Assembly (NCBI GenBank): GCA_036362985.1
Contig: JAYGXS010000004.1
Span: 45,997,043 to 46,061,042 of the forward strand
Reading direction: 5' to 3'
Source: Ligula intestinalis
Lineage: Eukaryota > Platyhelminthes > Cestoda > Diphyllobothriidea > Diphyllobothriidae
Length of the DNA stretch: 64,000 bases
Shown: positions 1 to 12,140 of the stretch, one piece after another
How the letters are laid out: each line of letters opens with the position of its first letter
Numbering within the stretch: the first letter of the stretch is position 1
Translations under genes and position numbers: made by a program
Notes under the pieces: generated by a model
Seen by the model: only the letters and a program-made list of their open reading frames with translations
Database searches by the model: none
What the model was told of the DNA's origin: nothing

Positions 1-1016
1 ATGATATCTTCCATTTTATTAGCATAATCCTTACGATCTTCCTATTTGCACCAGGGAAAAGACATTTCAAATATCTACGACACAGTTACTTTGGGGGCAA
101 ATTTGCATGAACTGATTCCGTATCCTGAAAAAAACTGTCAATTTGGTCAAATAGGTGACAGATGAATTTGTGTTAAATGATAGAGCAGCAACGATTTCAG
201 GATCCTAAAAACGAGCTTAAAATTATGCTTGACGCTAGATCCACCTTAATCCTAAACTTTACTTAAAACTGTAATACACGTAGTACTTATTCTCGTGTCC
301 TATCAGAAAGTATGACTGGCTGACGATGGCTAATAAGTCAGAAATTGTCATTCCTGTCTCTCTTGTCCTTGCTGGCAATATTATCTGTCTATACTATCAG
401 CTGCTACGGCTTTCAGGGCTCCTGTCAGGGTCTAAGGCAGCGCTGGACAGATGAGTGCTGCTAGCGGTCAGGTGAACGTTCATCGGCGAGAATGTATTCT
501 CTTCTTGCTGCTGTTAATCTACAAAAACAAAATGTATGCCAATATGCCTTCCCTCTTAGGTGATTTCAAACCTTCATAAGCAGCTGTGACCTACCAACTT
601 CTGTTCCTGTTAGAAGGAGTTGTCTCCGTTCAAAGGGCGGAGAGGTCCGATGCTGGAAGCGAGCGCACATACCGCACTTCCTGTTCCTTTAGAGAGTCAC
701 AGGTACTTATGTGAGTTTTCTTGTCGACGATGGATCTGTGCTGCAGGGTTGCGCAGTTAACTGATGCCAAAAGGCCCTGTTTCCACCCACATCTGTAATA
801 TCGCTAGGTTTATTTCGACTGTTGGCAGGGCAATGAGAGTAGTGTGAGCTGAATGAGGCTGCTTGCGTTGAATGTGATCATATGGGGCTAAACGGAGGAA
901 CTCACTTCCGTACATTGCGCATGCGTTTTGAGTGTGTGCGTGCCAGGGTCAGGCAGTGGGACCTTTTTGTGCCTCTTGTGTGCTGTGTATGTTTCAACTC
1001 GAAGGCTAGCATTGGC
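1..1016. other. No feature recognised
   Basis: Only short chance frames; I see no conserved motif, repeat partner or RNA gene. Confidence 0.6.
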
Positions 1017-1450
1017 GGCAAAAATTCGTTTATGTAGTTCACCTTATATACCCCCAGTCCCAGGATTTTGCTCTACGGAAACGGTAGTTATAGAGGTTTT
1101 GGGAATCGGGAAATAGGAAACGCAAGGAAAGAAATTTTTAGAAGCATAATGTGAGAATATGTAGTCGAATTTGTTTCCCGCGGCCGCTAGGAGTAAGTTG
1201 TTCAGCACGTAAATTGAAGGTGTGCGTGACGCTTCGCGGCGCAGACTCTATTCATCTAACTCCAGAACGGTAAGGTGAACCTAAAGTAAGTTGAAGTAGA
1301 CGACCTTCTAAACATCATTCATATTTTTCAGGAATCCCAAGAAACCTGCAATTTGGATAATCAGGTTTTTCCGTAATACGTTAAACGATCATATATATTA
1401 GGAAAATCTACAGACGATTAATGAGGTGCACTACATAAACTAATGTTGGT
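1017..1450. mobile_element. MITE-like element copy 1 (434 bp)
   Basis: Left end GGCAAAAATTCG...TTATGTAG and right end CTACATAAACTAATGTTGGT are inverted repeats. The interior (GTAAGTTGTTC, GTAAATTGAAGGTGTGCG, CTTCGCG, AAGTTGAAGTAGACGACC, AAACCTGCAATTTG) recurs at 18.0, 18.8 and 36.4 kb. Flanks GCATTGGC (1009-1016) and GCATTACC (1451-1458) agree at 6 of 8 bases, fitting an 8 bp target duplication. There is no coding capacity, so mobilisation would need a transposase from elsewhere. The short ORF within it is a chance frame. Confidence 0.75.
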
Positions 1451-4400
1451 GCATTACCTGCTGAGGCCTTGTCGAGGGCGATCAAAAAAGATAACAAAAA
1501 AGAAACTTGTCGGAACTCCTACTGTGTTCAATAAAGTGAGTACCTGCGTAACTTGAGGCTTCTCCAGGCCCTAGTTCATAGGGTGCAGAAGGATTGCCTA
1601 ACTTGTCGGCCTCTGTTTTCAAATGAAGTCAGAAGTGTACGTGTGGATCACGGTTTATCAGACTGAAGAATGCCTTATGTAGCAGTGTCACTAGAAGCGT
1701 CAAACAAACCCTTGCGGTACGCGAGTTGTCTTAGGAGTAATGCTCCATATCAGATACTGAGAGTTGCAGGCTAACCAATGTGGCATCATTGGTTGAGGCG
1801 TTATAGACGTGCGTACTAAGGTAAGGTGTTCAAGTGAAGGCCACGGTTTGGAGGTTTCACATTCAGAAAACTGAAGTCTACTTTTAAATCTGTAGGAAAC
1901 ACCTCGTAGAAGCCCGCATGATATCGGCTGCTCCACTGCCTAAACTAGTTGTTTATTAATTAGAAAATTGTGCTCGATCACTAGTCGTCTACATTTATTG
2001 CGCTTACCGGCAGGTTCAGCAAGTTAATTACTCTTTATATGTACATATGAAGGGCATTTAAATCCCTATCGTGCCTTTCCAGTGGGTTAAATTCAATACT
2101 TACGAACGTAAACAGGTGATAGCATTGTTTTTACTCAGAGAAGTGTCAACTGACATGAAAATACCAAGTTTTCATGGCTTCTACATTCATCAGAAAACAC
2201 CACATCACCTTGATGTCTGAGATGGATCCTGTCTCAAGCTAACCTAATTAGCAAGCTATTTGAAGCCTTCCTTTTTTTCTACGATCAAAGTACTTCTAAA
2301 CGGCTGAGCAGTCTTCCAACAACAAAGCGCTTACTTGCAATATTCGGAAGCCTGAAAGAATCAACTGACAAGCACTCACGTGGTAGCTCTTTTGGTGTTC
2401 TGCATCAACGGAATTCTTCAAACCTTTATGTATTTTGTTGGCAGCACTGTCACGCCTTAACAATTAGACTTGTAAATTCCCAGTTTGCCGAAATTGCTCT
2501 GTCAATCCTCTCGGGCAGTAAAATAGAAAGCATGTTCTTTGGAACACGCTATTTCAGGACGAGCAAAAGACGCAGGAGTCCGTTTACCTATTGATCTGTT
2601 CATGTCCAACAGTATGGTTTTGGGTTTAAGTCACCTCTAGCAAGAAGACTACGTACAACTTTAACATTCTTGGGACCAACATCCAGCTGGCCAAATATTC
2701 TGTTTTGTGCTCATGCTTTAATAGATTTTGTTTTAAATTTACAACCTCGCTAAAAAATAACTGAATTTTACTCAATAGCACCAAAAGCGATCAATAAAAT
2801 TCACCGTGTCATAAGCAAGTAACAACAGAATTCTTAAAATATTGGCACGTTCTTCAAGTACTGTATTGTATTGTCAGTTTTCAATTTCGCCTGTGATTAG
2901 CCTGCTCGCTTGCTCACTTGTTTTTTATCATGTCTGGAGGTGACATCATGAACTCACACCTCTAAATATGAGGTGTTTGGTTTGTGTAACCGTCACTCAG
3001 AAGTCTGTCAAAGCCCCGTTAAAATCCACGTTGGCAGCCCACATTTTTGAGATAACTGCCGTATTTTCGATTTCACTGTGTGCCCTTTGACGAAATAACA
3101 TCGGTCACCTTGGCAGGATTTTTATGGTTTCTAGTGTTTTGTAGAAACACACCTTTAATCTGCACACGTCATGATCTATCTAAGTTATTCGTCATTCGTG
3201 GAGAAACATGTCTTAGACCAGTTGCCTCTGCGTCAGTAGTGAAGCCACGTGGGTACGCACCTGTTTCTTAAGTCCAACTTCCAATTTGCAAGTACTGGTT
3301 CAAATGCCAGTAACCCGGAATTGACTGTGCCAGTTTCTGACTCGAATATGTGGACACAATTTGCATACAAACATCCTACCTCCACCGGGATGGTTACAGC
3401 CCACTTTCTTCACACCGCGTCTTTTTGCTTGCAGTGGAGACTTGCAAGAATGAGTCACGTTGCCTTCAAACCGTCAGAATGCACTGGCTGTGACTGTGTA
3501 AATCCCTCTTTTTCAGAGGGGCACAGGTGCTTGCAGGCCCAGGGTTTAGGCGGGGGGGGGGGGGGCAGTTGCATACGTGTGCTCCATGGCCTTGCTCCAG
3601 TCCTCCTCACCAGTGATACTTGTGTGCCTCACTCGTGTTACGTCGTATGACGCAGTCACTGCTGGTAACGTCTCCAGCGGTCAGGAACACGTTCGAACGT
3701 GTTTAAGGCTGCTGGTACCGTGCGTCAATGAATGCCTACCCCTGCCAGATTAGGGCCCGAACTGCGTTTTTCAAGTGACGAAGGATCTAGAAGAAGGGGT
3801 TGTGAAGAATAAACAATGCCTAGACTGGGTTGTACTTTTACATGGAAGGGGTATTCACCGATGCACTTACAGTGTATCACATGATAATCGCATGTTGCAT
3901 TGGAGCTAAACCTAGAGCCCCAGACTGTCCAACCCTTGGGTTTGCCTTTGACGGGCCGACGAAACGGTCACTCCGGTCTCGGTCACGTCTGCTGAAACTC
4001 ATTCTGTAGCAAAAACAGTGCCGCAGGATTCACCATCACGATTTAAAGTGGTCTTGCGGCTTGGCTCACATTTATTGCAATTGTTTTTACTTTCACCTAG
4101 GGTCTAATTTAGCTCTGAGATGAACCCATTCCCTATTCAGATGACATAAATTCAAAAAAACGTTGATTTAACATTCCACCCGAGTACAGCTTTGGACAGA
4201 AATCCATTATGATTACTTTATCCTAGGAAACAACCTCTCACTGTTTTTTGTGATTGACATGTTTATCAGGTGAACGTTTTGACATTTTGATCGTAAAAAC
4301 TGCTGCTAGCGTTCCTGCAGCTCACAAATCTAAAACTAAGACAAAAATTATGCAAAACCATTCGTCGAATCAAAGGAAATTCAGTCATCTTTGATTTGCT

Positions 4401-4680
4401 TTCCGTTTTCCTTGAGCGGATATGCAATTTGAGCATAAATTAGCAGTCTTAAAGAGTCTGTAAACCACACAGTGCCTGAGAAAATATTAATCATAATTTT
4501 GCCAAAACCTTAAATTACTCAATATAATACAGGGAAAATTGGCAAATCACCCTGTTTAATAATTCCGATTGGTATTGGACAATTAATGACAGTTAGCACT
4601 TTAGTTCGGAGGCTCAAAACGGAACTCATCCTCGTCTTTAATTGTTTTTACACGTACTTTCGTAAAGCTTGTAGGGGGCT
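1451..4680. other. No gene recognised
   Basis: Stops are frequent in all frames. The 133-codon frame at 3249-3650 ends in a poly-G run read as Gly and has no recognisable domain. Confidence 0.6.
3551..3566. repeat. Poly-G run
   Basis: A continuous run of about 15 G. Similar runs stand at 14101-14116, 31407-31416, 38091-38100 and 53846-53855, and the complementary C run at 30887-30895. Run lengths are prone to sequencing error. Confidence 0.85.
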
Positions 4681-4693
4681 ATGTGAACCTAGG

Positions 4694-4742
4694 AGCCAGA
4701 TTTTACCAAGGTAAAGCTAGGTTAACTTGGTAAAATCTGGCT
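4694..4742. repeat. Perfect 17 bp-arm hairpin
   Basis: AGCCAGATTTTACCAAG (4694-4710) and its exact complement CTTGGTAAAATCTGGCT (4726-4742) around a 15 nt loop; the stem extends a few bases outward with one mismatch. Too long to be chance at this spacing. Confidence 0.85.
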
Positions 4743-4819
4743 TCTAGATTTAGACGGTCTCCTACCCACCTTTTTCGCCTGTTTTCCTTCCCACCTCGTT
4801 TTAACTCCCTAACCTGCCC

Positions 4820-4990
4820 TATGACCTTTTCTGATCTTTCTGTAGCAATCAAATTTTGTATTTTTCTCATTCGTTACTCTCATCATGCACTGGAATGAAT
4901 GCAATTGATGAGCTTTCCGGAAATTGTATGGATCCAATAAATCTTGCTGTTTTTGCAGTTTACAAATTTGCATCTGGGAAAAATTGCCTT
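4820..4990 (-). repeat. PLE-associated repeat block, copy 1
   Basis: Minus strand shares GCTCATCA..TGCATTC..CCAGTGCAT and AGTAACGAATGA with the minus strand of 40640-40780. In the 40.7 kb copy this block continues into the complement of the PLE linker codons (AEFNGTINFAS), so it is probably a scrap of the same element class. Confidence 0.45.
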
Positions 4991-4999
4991 GAATAGACG

Positions 5000-7587
5000 T
5001 TACCTCGTTGTAAAGTCTGGGGTTGAGCCATTTGTTTGCCTCTAAGTCGGCTGCTAACAGAGTATTCAAAGTCGTACTCAAATGACATGCACCCAGCGGG
5101 CTGGATTGCAGGACAGCCTACGCTTTTTCCAACCCCAAATTGGAAAATGGAAACTAAGGCGTTAGTTCTCTCTCAACCTACCTGTGGCGTTTAACTTTTT
5201 GCTAATGGATAACTGTTCAATGCTCATCCCCATGAGGCCTGGCGTTCTTATTCAAAGGAGAACTTCTGCAATCCACCATTACACATAGGTATCTGAGAAA
5301 ATAACAAGCATCTGATTATCTTCTTTACGGAGATAGGCCTTAGATGGTAATTCTATATGGTAGCTGCTTCCATAACGAATGCGTCGGAATCAGCATTAAC
5401 TTGATATGAACGTCCATTTTCTGCATAAGTACCTAAGGGCAAAGCTTTGTAAAGGTCGGTTTTAACGCCAAATATTATGGAATTTTTCCTTCCTATTAGG
5501 GCGTTAAAAGACAACTCCTTTTGAATAACTTGAGCTCTGCGTCGGCGTTGTTTTAGGAATTTGGCAGTGGCTCCCCGGTTTTACAAGTCTTCCTTCGTTT
5601 GATACTTAGTTAACGACGTAATGATAAGACAAACCACCTATAATACGGTGTATTTGCGTTGATTTCCAACCAGCATGGGTAAGATATATGGTAAGGGCTA
5701 GAATTAACGTTAAGTTAGAGTTGACTAAGTTTAAGCTCAAGGTTAACGCTTGGATTGCGATTACGATTGACGTTTATTTTAGGATTAGTACACGGCTGTG
5801 TCCACAATTCCCAGAATTATTCGTTTGGCCAGCATTGTCGTTTGGGTGAGAAGTTATTATAATCGTATATTGTTAAGGGAACCGTATTCATAATCCTTAT
5901 CCATACTTAATTAATTAATAAGCTATGATATAATAAATAAAAAGGAGTGGTTTCGGCACATCTACCAGCTATAATTATCTGCCTTCTTTTTCATTTGAGA
6001 CCTTCATTTAACTGTCCCGTTTCTCGAGCCAAAAGGTCCGACAAGCCTAGCGTTTGCGTAAAAGGCTCTTTTTAATGATGTATATACTAAACTGACCAAA
6101 ATGTCAAATTTTAACCGAAGCCACGGTACGCAGAATCTGAATCCCTTAATGTATATATTTTCTATTAAAGCTTGTTCTGCCTCGTTGTTCCTACTTAAAA
6201 TTTGTAAACTATATAGAATGAAGAGCCAATTCCGTTTCGATGGGCCATGTGACATTAAAAGTATTCGTTAGACATATGTGGCCTTACCAAGCAACCGAAT
6301 CATTTCTACATCTAGTAAGCTATGCAAACTATTCATCTTTCTCGAGGTATATGTAGATTGAAGGGACGCATGCAAGAAATTAATAGCGTACTCTGACAGA
6401 CTGCAGACTACTTTCCATTAGAAGGCAACCGGGTAAAGATGAAGCGTACTATCATGTGATTTATGTGGAAGTTCCAGTTTTATTGGTTGCTATATTAAGT
6501 CTAACTGCTTGGGGTGGTTCACGCTTCCGCTCATTTGAGCATTCTTTCTTAGCCACGGCGTATCCATAACCTTATTCCATAACCTTATTCCAAAACCCAG
6601 TCTAAGACCATACCTCAATAGATATAGCCATCACTAAGAGTGAGAGGGGTGAAACTGCTTTGATCACCTGTTAGAACAGGGAAAACGCGCCAGAGTTACT
6701 GGCAGTATTTTTTCATTGGGGAACCAAAAAGCACTACTGTCTATGCATTTTTTTGGTTGAACTCCCTATATTTGAATGAAGAGCATCAATTTCTTTTCAG
6801 GGCTCCTGATTAAATCAAAGACCCCAGAGAGACGTTTGTTTGGCATGCCTTCCGTGGAGTGCTGGTGAACTTAGTTTATATCAGGCGTAAAACACAAAAG
6901 TGCAAGAAAACAATGGAAAAAACCTAAATCTTTACTCGTTCCTTTTGATTTTTTTCTCAGTAAATTGAAGAGTGCAGAGATAGCAGGAAGTCTTGGGTCA
7001 CTGAACTATCACTGCCCTCCGTATTTTGACCATCGCACGCCTATGCTACGTGCACATAGGGACTCATTTTGTGCCAAAAGGTCGTTTATGACAAAAAAAC
7101 TTATCGGGCCTTTGTCGATGACCCGAAGAATTCCTTTTATGGGCTGAATATACTTTTAGCTATTGGGCCAAAGAGTATGAGCTGAGGCGTCAAGCCTTGT
7201 TTCCGTATAAGGAATGAAAATCTATTTTCCATGTCTGAATTACAGAAACAGAGGCCTCACTTAAATTAAAGCGGCCGATTAGGCATTCATAGGGCAAAAC
7301 GCATTAGACGTTCGACGCACCTTTTGACTTTATGCAGGCAAATTCCCTTTAAAATCAAAGCAAACGGAAATACATTTAAGATCGCATACTTAAAAGAGTT
7401 GATCGACTTGTTTTCTTTTCTAAAGAAAGTGACAATAAACTGCTACTACTGAATAATTACCTGCAGGAGAGGTTGGTTTTCTGATGATGAACGCTGTATC
7501 CGCGAAAATAAGTTTGCAAAACTCAAGAGATCGAGCTTATTCCTTTCCAAATTTTTATTTTATTGCTAAGCGGGAGATATTTAAGTA
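5000..7587. other. No gene recognised
   Basis: Holds one GGTTAG-like block (5691-5790) and a 13 bp tandem repeat at 6563; otherwise nothing seen. Confidence 0.55.
6563..6591. repeat. 13 bp tandem repeat, 2.2 units
   Basis: TCCATAACCTTAT repeated twice plus a partial third unit. Confidence 0.6.
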
Positions 7588-7807
7588 ATAGAAGTGAATA
7601 TACGCGTTCCAGGAAGCAGTTTAGAAGAAGATGCTACCACTGAAACAAAAGTTTTATTTTTCTGACGTTTCGGATTCCGTTGGGAATCCTTAAGCATAGG
7701 TAATGGTAAGATAGTTTGAGACATGCGCAGATAGACTCATGACTCAAACTATCTTTCCATTACCTATGATTAAGGATTCCCAACGGAATCCGAAGCGTCA
7801 GGAAAAA
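7588..7807. mobile_element. PLE terminal-repeat-like module with hammerhead-like hairpin
   Basis: A 43 bp motif (7588-7632; GAAGTGAATATACG, CCAGGAAGCAGTTTAGAAG) is followed by a long hairpin. The same motif is found at 23308 and, inverted, at 24241, on either side of a PLE remnant. The hairpin arms each hold GGATTCC-CAAC-GGAATCC directly before GAAACGTC (minus strand) or GAAGCGTC (plus strand), resembling stem II plus the 3' core of a hammerhead. The 5' core CTGATGA is not intact here (CTATGATTA). Confidence 0.6.
7656..7807. repeat. Hairpin: 69 bp arms, 12 bp loop
   Basis: Arm 7656-7725 and arm 7738-7807 are inverted copies with only a few mismatches; the loop is 7726-7737. The arms contain CTGACGTTTCGGATTCCG, TAGGTAATGG and CAAACTATC. 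Transcription from either strand would give a stable foldback. Confidence 0.88.
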
Positions 7808-10800
7808 AAATTGTTGTTCAAGCTGTCATATCTTTTACTTCTTCTGAGATATTAAACTGTTCTGCACTGAAGCTGTAGCCAATTTATATAGATGCATTTG
7901 CACTTGGTCAGAAGATACTGTTGAGGGTGCGTTGCTAGTGCATAGTACTGGCGAACCGGCATAGTCAGTGGATAACTGTGAGACATGCAATTGTACTACA
8001 AGTATTGCCCACAGAATTGCCTGAAACTAGGATATTCGGGCCAATTTTCTATCATTTCCCGGGGCAAACACGCCTCCTCCCAAGGACCACCTTACATAGC
8101 CCCTAATGTTTAAACCTAGAAATATAAAAAGGCGTATTAGTCAGAAGTCAGGTTTTCTTTATTAGCCATGAAAAGGTTGTATACAAATTCTCACCGAGGA
8201 GTTGGATTGTTGAGAACATAAAAAAACTTGTAAGGCCTCGTGCGGGGCGGGGATGTATAAAATTTCCTCTTTCAAGTCTCCAGTACAAATGTTGGTCCAG
8301 GTGCTCGCCGTACGTAGGGGATTTGGTCTCTGATGGCCGTTAGAAAACTCCGTTTGTAGCCGGAACTTTTCGGACGATGTCGAATTTTCGCTATGATCAC
8401 CTAAGTTTGTGCGAATACAGAAAGGTGGTTTATTATGGACCAAATCGGTCTTGTAAACTAAGAAAGTTTCATGGATGTGGAGACATTAAAAAGTTTTTAA
8501 AATAAAAAAACGTTTGTTTAAGGCGTGTTAAGCTTTACGCCGAAAAATGATGACAGAGAATGTTGATCTACCCAGGAAGTATCAAATCCTTTAAATTCTC
8601 CTCAACGGAGCGTGTTTTTTTTATACAAAATTTACCATCAAACCCACTTATCACGCCCGTGACTTCCTTAAACCATTTTGTACTTTGGTGCCTGTATACT
8701 TTTACTTACGTTGCTAAGTCATTTTGCCGACAAAGTCAATTCTAGTGAAAATTCCTTAAAGACAAGCTTTCGGCTATGTTAGCTGACACTCGAGGCTTCT
8801 GACAGGGCTGCTTTCGTTTGATGTTAAAATATTCTGTTATGCATGTACTCTGTAGAACCGAGCCAATGTATTCAGGAGTATTTAGGAGTTTTTAGTAGGG
8901 ATAGGATAAAGTTGTGAGACTTTCCTTGTCTAGATTAAAGCTTAGCCCATTTCCGATGACTGCTCATTATTTTGAATAAAAATTTCGAATAATTGTCAAT
9001 GTATGTCGGGTTTGTACGTGTCATTAGAGGAATGCTGTTTAAGCCGCCAAGAATTTGGTTAATTCTAACTTCCCTTCTTATGCCAGCAGACAAAGAGAAA
9101 TACTGCATTTGGCAATGCTCAAGTGAATACTTTCGGTTTAATTGTTTCAGTGAGTATTGTGAAAAAGCCTTTGGAATATTTACTTTAAATATAAAACCAT
9201 GAGTCATCCCGTTAGGCTTCGCTTCAAAAATCTAACTTATGAAGGAGGATCAAAAATTTTAATGGCACCATGGGAGGACGTATCGTATCATAAAAAAATT
9301 CTCATTTATAGGCGGATCAAGTCTTAAGAACCCAATCAATAAACGAATTTCGAGTTCCAAAAAGTGGAAATAAGCTTCACCATATCCCCATCTTCTCGGT
9401 ACTTATGCAAAACTACGGAGTAGGGATAAGTTATCTAAGTCCCCTCGGTTTAACTAGCATAGCCTAGTCTGGTTTGTTTCATTAGTTCATAGACATAGGA
9501 AGTAGCTCTCTGTGTGTCAACTACTAAATTCATATAACGACATGCACAGAGTTGTTTGATGGTGGTTTTTTCACTTGAATTTTTTTATTTATTATGAGTT
9601 GCTTCTTTGTTTACTTTTAATATTAATCTTAGTTTCGTTACACAGAAGAATGAACTCGGCGGATATTTACTCATTTTTAATGTTTTCTTGAACACATTTT
9701 ACTGCTTATCCGCAATGAGGCTACACCCCTAAAACCCTCGGTATTACCACGCCCGCTTTAGACAGATATTGGTGGCTATGGGGGGCCGAATACCGGTTAT
9801 ACACAGAAATGCTGGCCAAAGCGTTTGCCTTGTATGCACGTCTAGATGGAAACGACATTTTTGATCAATTTTTCTTGATTGCATGAGATTTTTCAGTTTT
9901 AACAAAATCCGCCACTTTGAAAACTTGCGAAAAGACACGCGTAGGAATGTCTACAGCATTCTCCTGGAAAAAATGCAGAAATTCATACGTTTTAAAAACA
10001 AACATATGGGGAAATTGTGGCAAAAACTTTACGTAGATGTGCATACTAAGTTATATGATAGTCTCCTAAGTAGATAAAATGGCACATTTTTGTAAAAAAA
10101 ATATAGTCAAAGGGCAATCCTTCTGAGCACACACCTTCAAAATGTAAGATAAGACATTACTGGAAGAGATATTCATTAAATAAAAGCCTATAACATTCTT
10201 AGTAAGCGTTAGAGACATGACTGATTCTACATTTCTATTGAAAAAGGTAAATGTGCGGATACATTGAACACGGAGATGTTTTAGGGAAGCATAATTGCCT
10301 GAGAGTGACATCAATGCATCCACTTTAATTACGCGATGGATGACGTGTGTTCCGTGTTGCCTTGGTCTAGAGCTGTCGCACGAGATCGTATGGTGACGAG
10401 CAGTAGATACTGAAGGAGTACTGCCAACGAACCCATGAGAAATTATGATAGTTGTTACTGTCTTGGTTGCCGTAACCGACCGGTTATGTTCCAAACTAAG
10501 ACTGCATAGACCCGTGCTTTTTCTTTTGGAATTCTGTTTGAAAGTTTAATTCACTTACACTAGATTGATGGTTATAACCAACCAACGCTGCACACTCTAA
10601 AATTACTTTTCCTTCGATTTGCTGGGCTTATTGCTATTTTGTTGACTCGGCTATGTAATTCAGAACGCTTATACTTATCGATAATTTTAAGAAGAAGATT
10701 TTAACCTATAAATACTGTCCGAAACGGCCCCGAATACTGCGCGCGCTGTAGCCCCTCGTACCTAAGCAGAAATTGATTTATTGCCCCAAATTCGATTTCA

Positions 10801-11559
10801 ATTCATATTTCTTTCGCTAAATATGTAATCTTAATATGAATGGCTTCCTTTTAAAATTATACTATTGTCTTCGAAGCCCCATTGACACTGGTTAGTGTCA
10901 GTATCTGCAGTACGCATGTTTGACCCTGATTTACACCAAATCTCGCCAAATCTGAAAGTGGAGGGAGATTGGGCGAAGCGAAGTACTCCCAAGTACCTCT
11001 TGGTGCTTTGACTAAGCAGATCTCTCAGAACACCTTGTCAGTGCTATACTCTTAATATTCTCTAAAGTAAAGCCCCTTTGTGTTGGTTGACTGAATACGT
11101 AAACGAATTCAGTCATAGCATGTGAAATTCTCCCCAGTAAAAAATTCAAGTCTGAAGACTATCAATGTCTAATTAAGATGCGAGAGCATGTACAAGTGCG
11201 CAGACCGTAGGAAGGCGGTGGTGGTAGTGTGTCTGGAACTCGAAGACCTTTAGGTGAACACATCTCAGCAGACAGCTTGAACTGCACTGTCGCGTTGAAA
11301 GTCAGCAGAGCGTGACGAGTGAGGTCACGCACGCGCTGTCCCGCATCCATGTTGACCTTTTTTGCGATCTCGCGCACCTGCTTAGTCATGACCAAAACAC
11401 CAGCTGATTTCATCAAATAAGTGCTTTTATTTTGTAATAAGCCAATGTTAGCCAGAGAATGCGTTATCAGTGTGCGTTGGTTCGGCAGTTTGTAGGAATT
11501 ATGGGAGCAATTATACATTAGTAAATCCATGCATCTATGACATCCCACCAAACTATCCA
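7808..11559. other. No gene recognised
   Basis: Longest frame is 142 codons (10494-10066, minus); it has no recognisable domain and low-complexity flanks. Nothing else seen. Confidence 0.55.
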
Positions 11560-11680
11560 ATATCTCTGAGTCAGCGCCTGCTAGCAACAAGCGAAGCGAG
11601 CGCCGTCAGGTTGATGAAGCCGGCGTTGTGTGCACAAAGGAACTTCCGTGTTTGTTGTTTGCTTCTCAGTGAAACGACAG
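11560..11680 (+). pseudogene. Penelope-like element fragment (end of GIY-YIG region)
   Basis: An open stretch encodes QRLLATSEASAVRLMKPALC followed by AQRNF, matching the segment QRILATAEDVAIRLTNPVLC then AQKAF of the PLE at 45.2 kb. About 40 codons remain; sequences on both sides do not continue the match. Confidence 0.6.
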
Positions 11681-12019
11681 GAAGGCTAATCAGGGGCATT
11701 TTACTGTCGAATGCATTTTTCTGGCTCAATCATGGATCAAATTTCATTGAACAAAGGATGACACTTTTTCTAAGGGGATATTCTACAACATTTTTTTCGT
11801 GTTTTTAGGGAAACCTACCTAACCGTCATCTCTTTCATCTCATCTCATTGTATCAAAGTTGAGTACGTTTTTTTCTCGGAATGTACCAAACGCTGAGCTG
11901 AACAATGAACCTAGATCGAAGTTGCGATAATGATGATGCATATGGCCCCGTAAACAAAACATGAAAGAAGTAACCCCCACAGTGCATTTATGTTTGCGTC
12001 AAACTCTGGGAAAAGTAAG

Positions 12020-12140
12020 ATTGATTTGTGCCTAGGGGTAGGATGAAGTTTAGGTCTAGACTTAAGGGTAGGGTTGAGGTAAATTAGAGTTAGTGTCTCC
12101 TGTAATCTTGAGGTTAAGGCTCGACTACGGGCTAAAACTG
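12020..12140. repeat. Degenerate GGTTAG/TAGGGT-rich block
   Basis: Irregular units such as GGGGTAGG, AAGGGTAGGGTTGAGG, TTAGAGTTAG. Similar blocks at 5691-5790, 29360-29412 and 32380-32470. They resemble long-decayed telomere-type repeats but have no regular period. Confidence 0.4.

Noticed and set aside
10066..10494. 142-codon minus frame as a gene
   Set aside because: No motif, biased composition, and no support from neighbours; such lengths arise by chance in 64 kb.
11162..11590. 142-codon minus frame as a gene
   Set aside because: It runs into the complement of a PLE fragment on the plus strand; the rest is not recognised.
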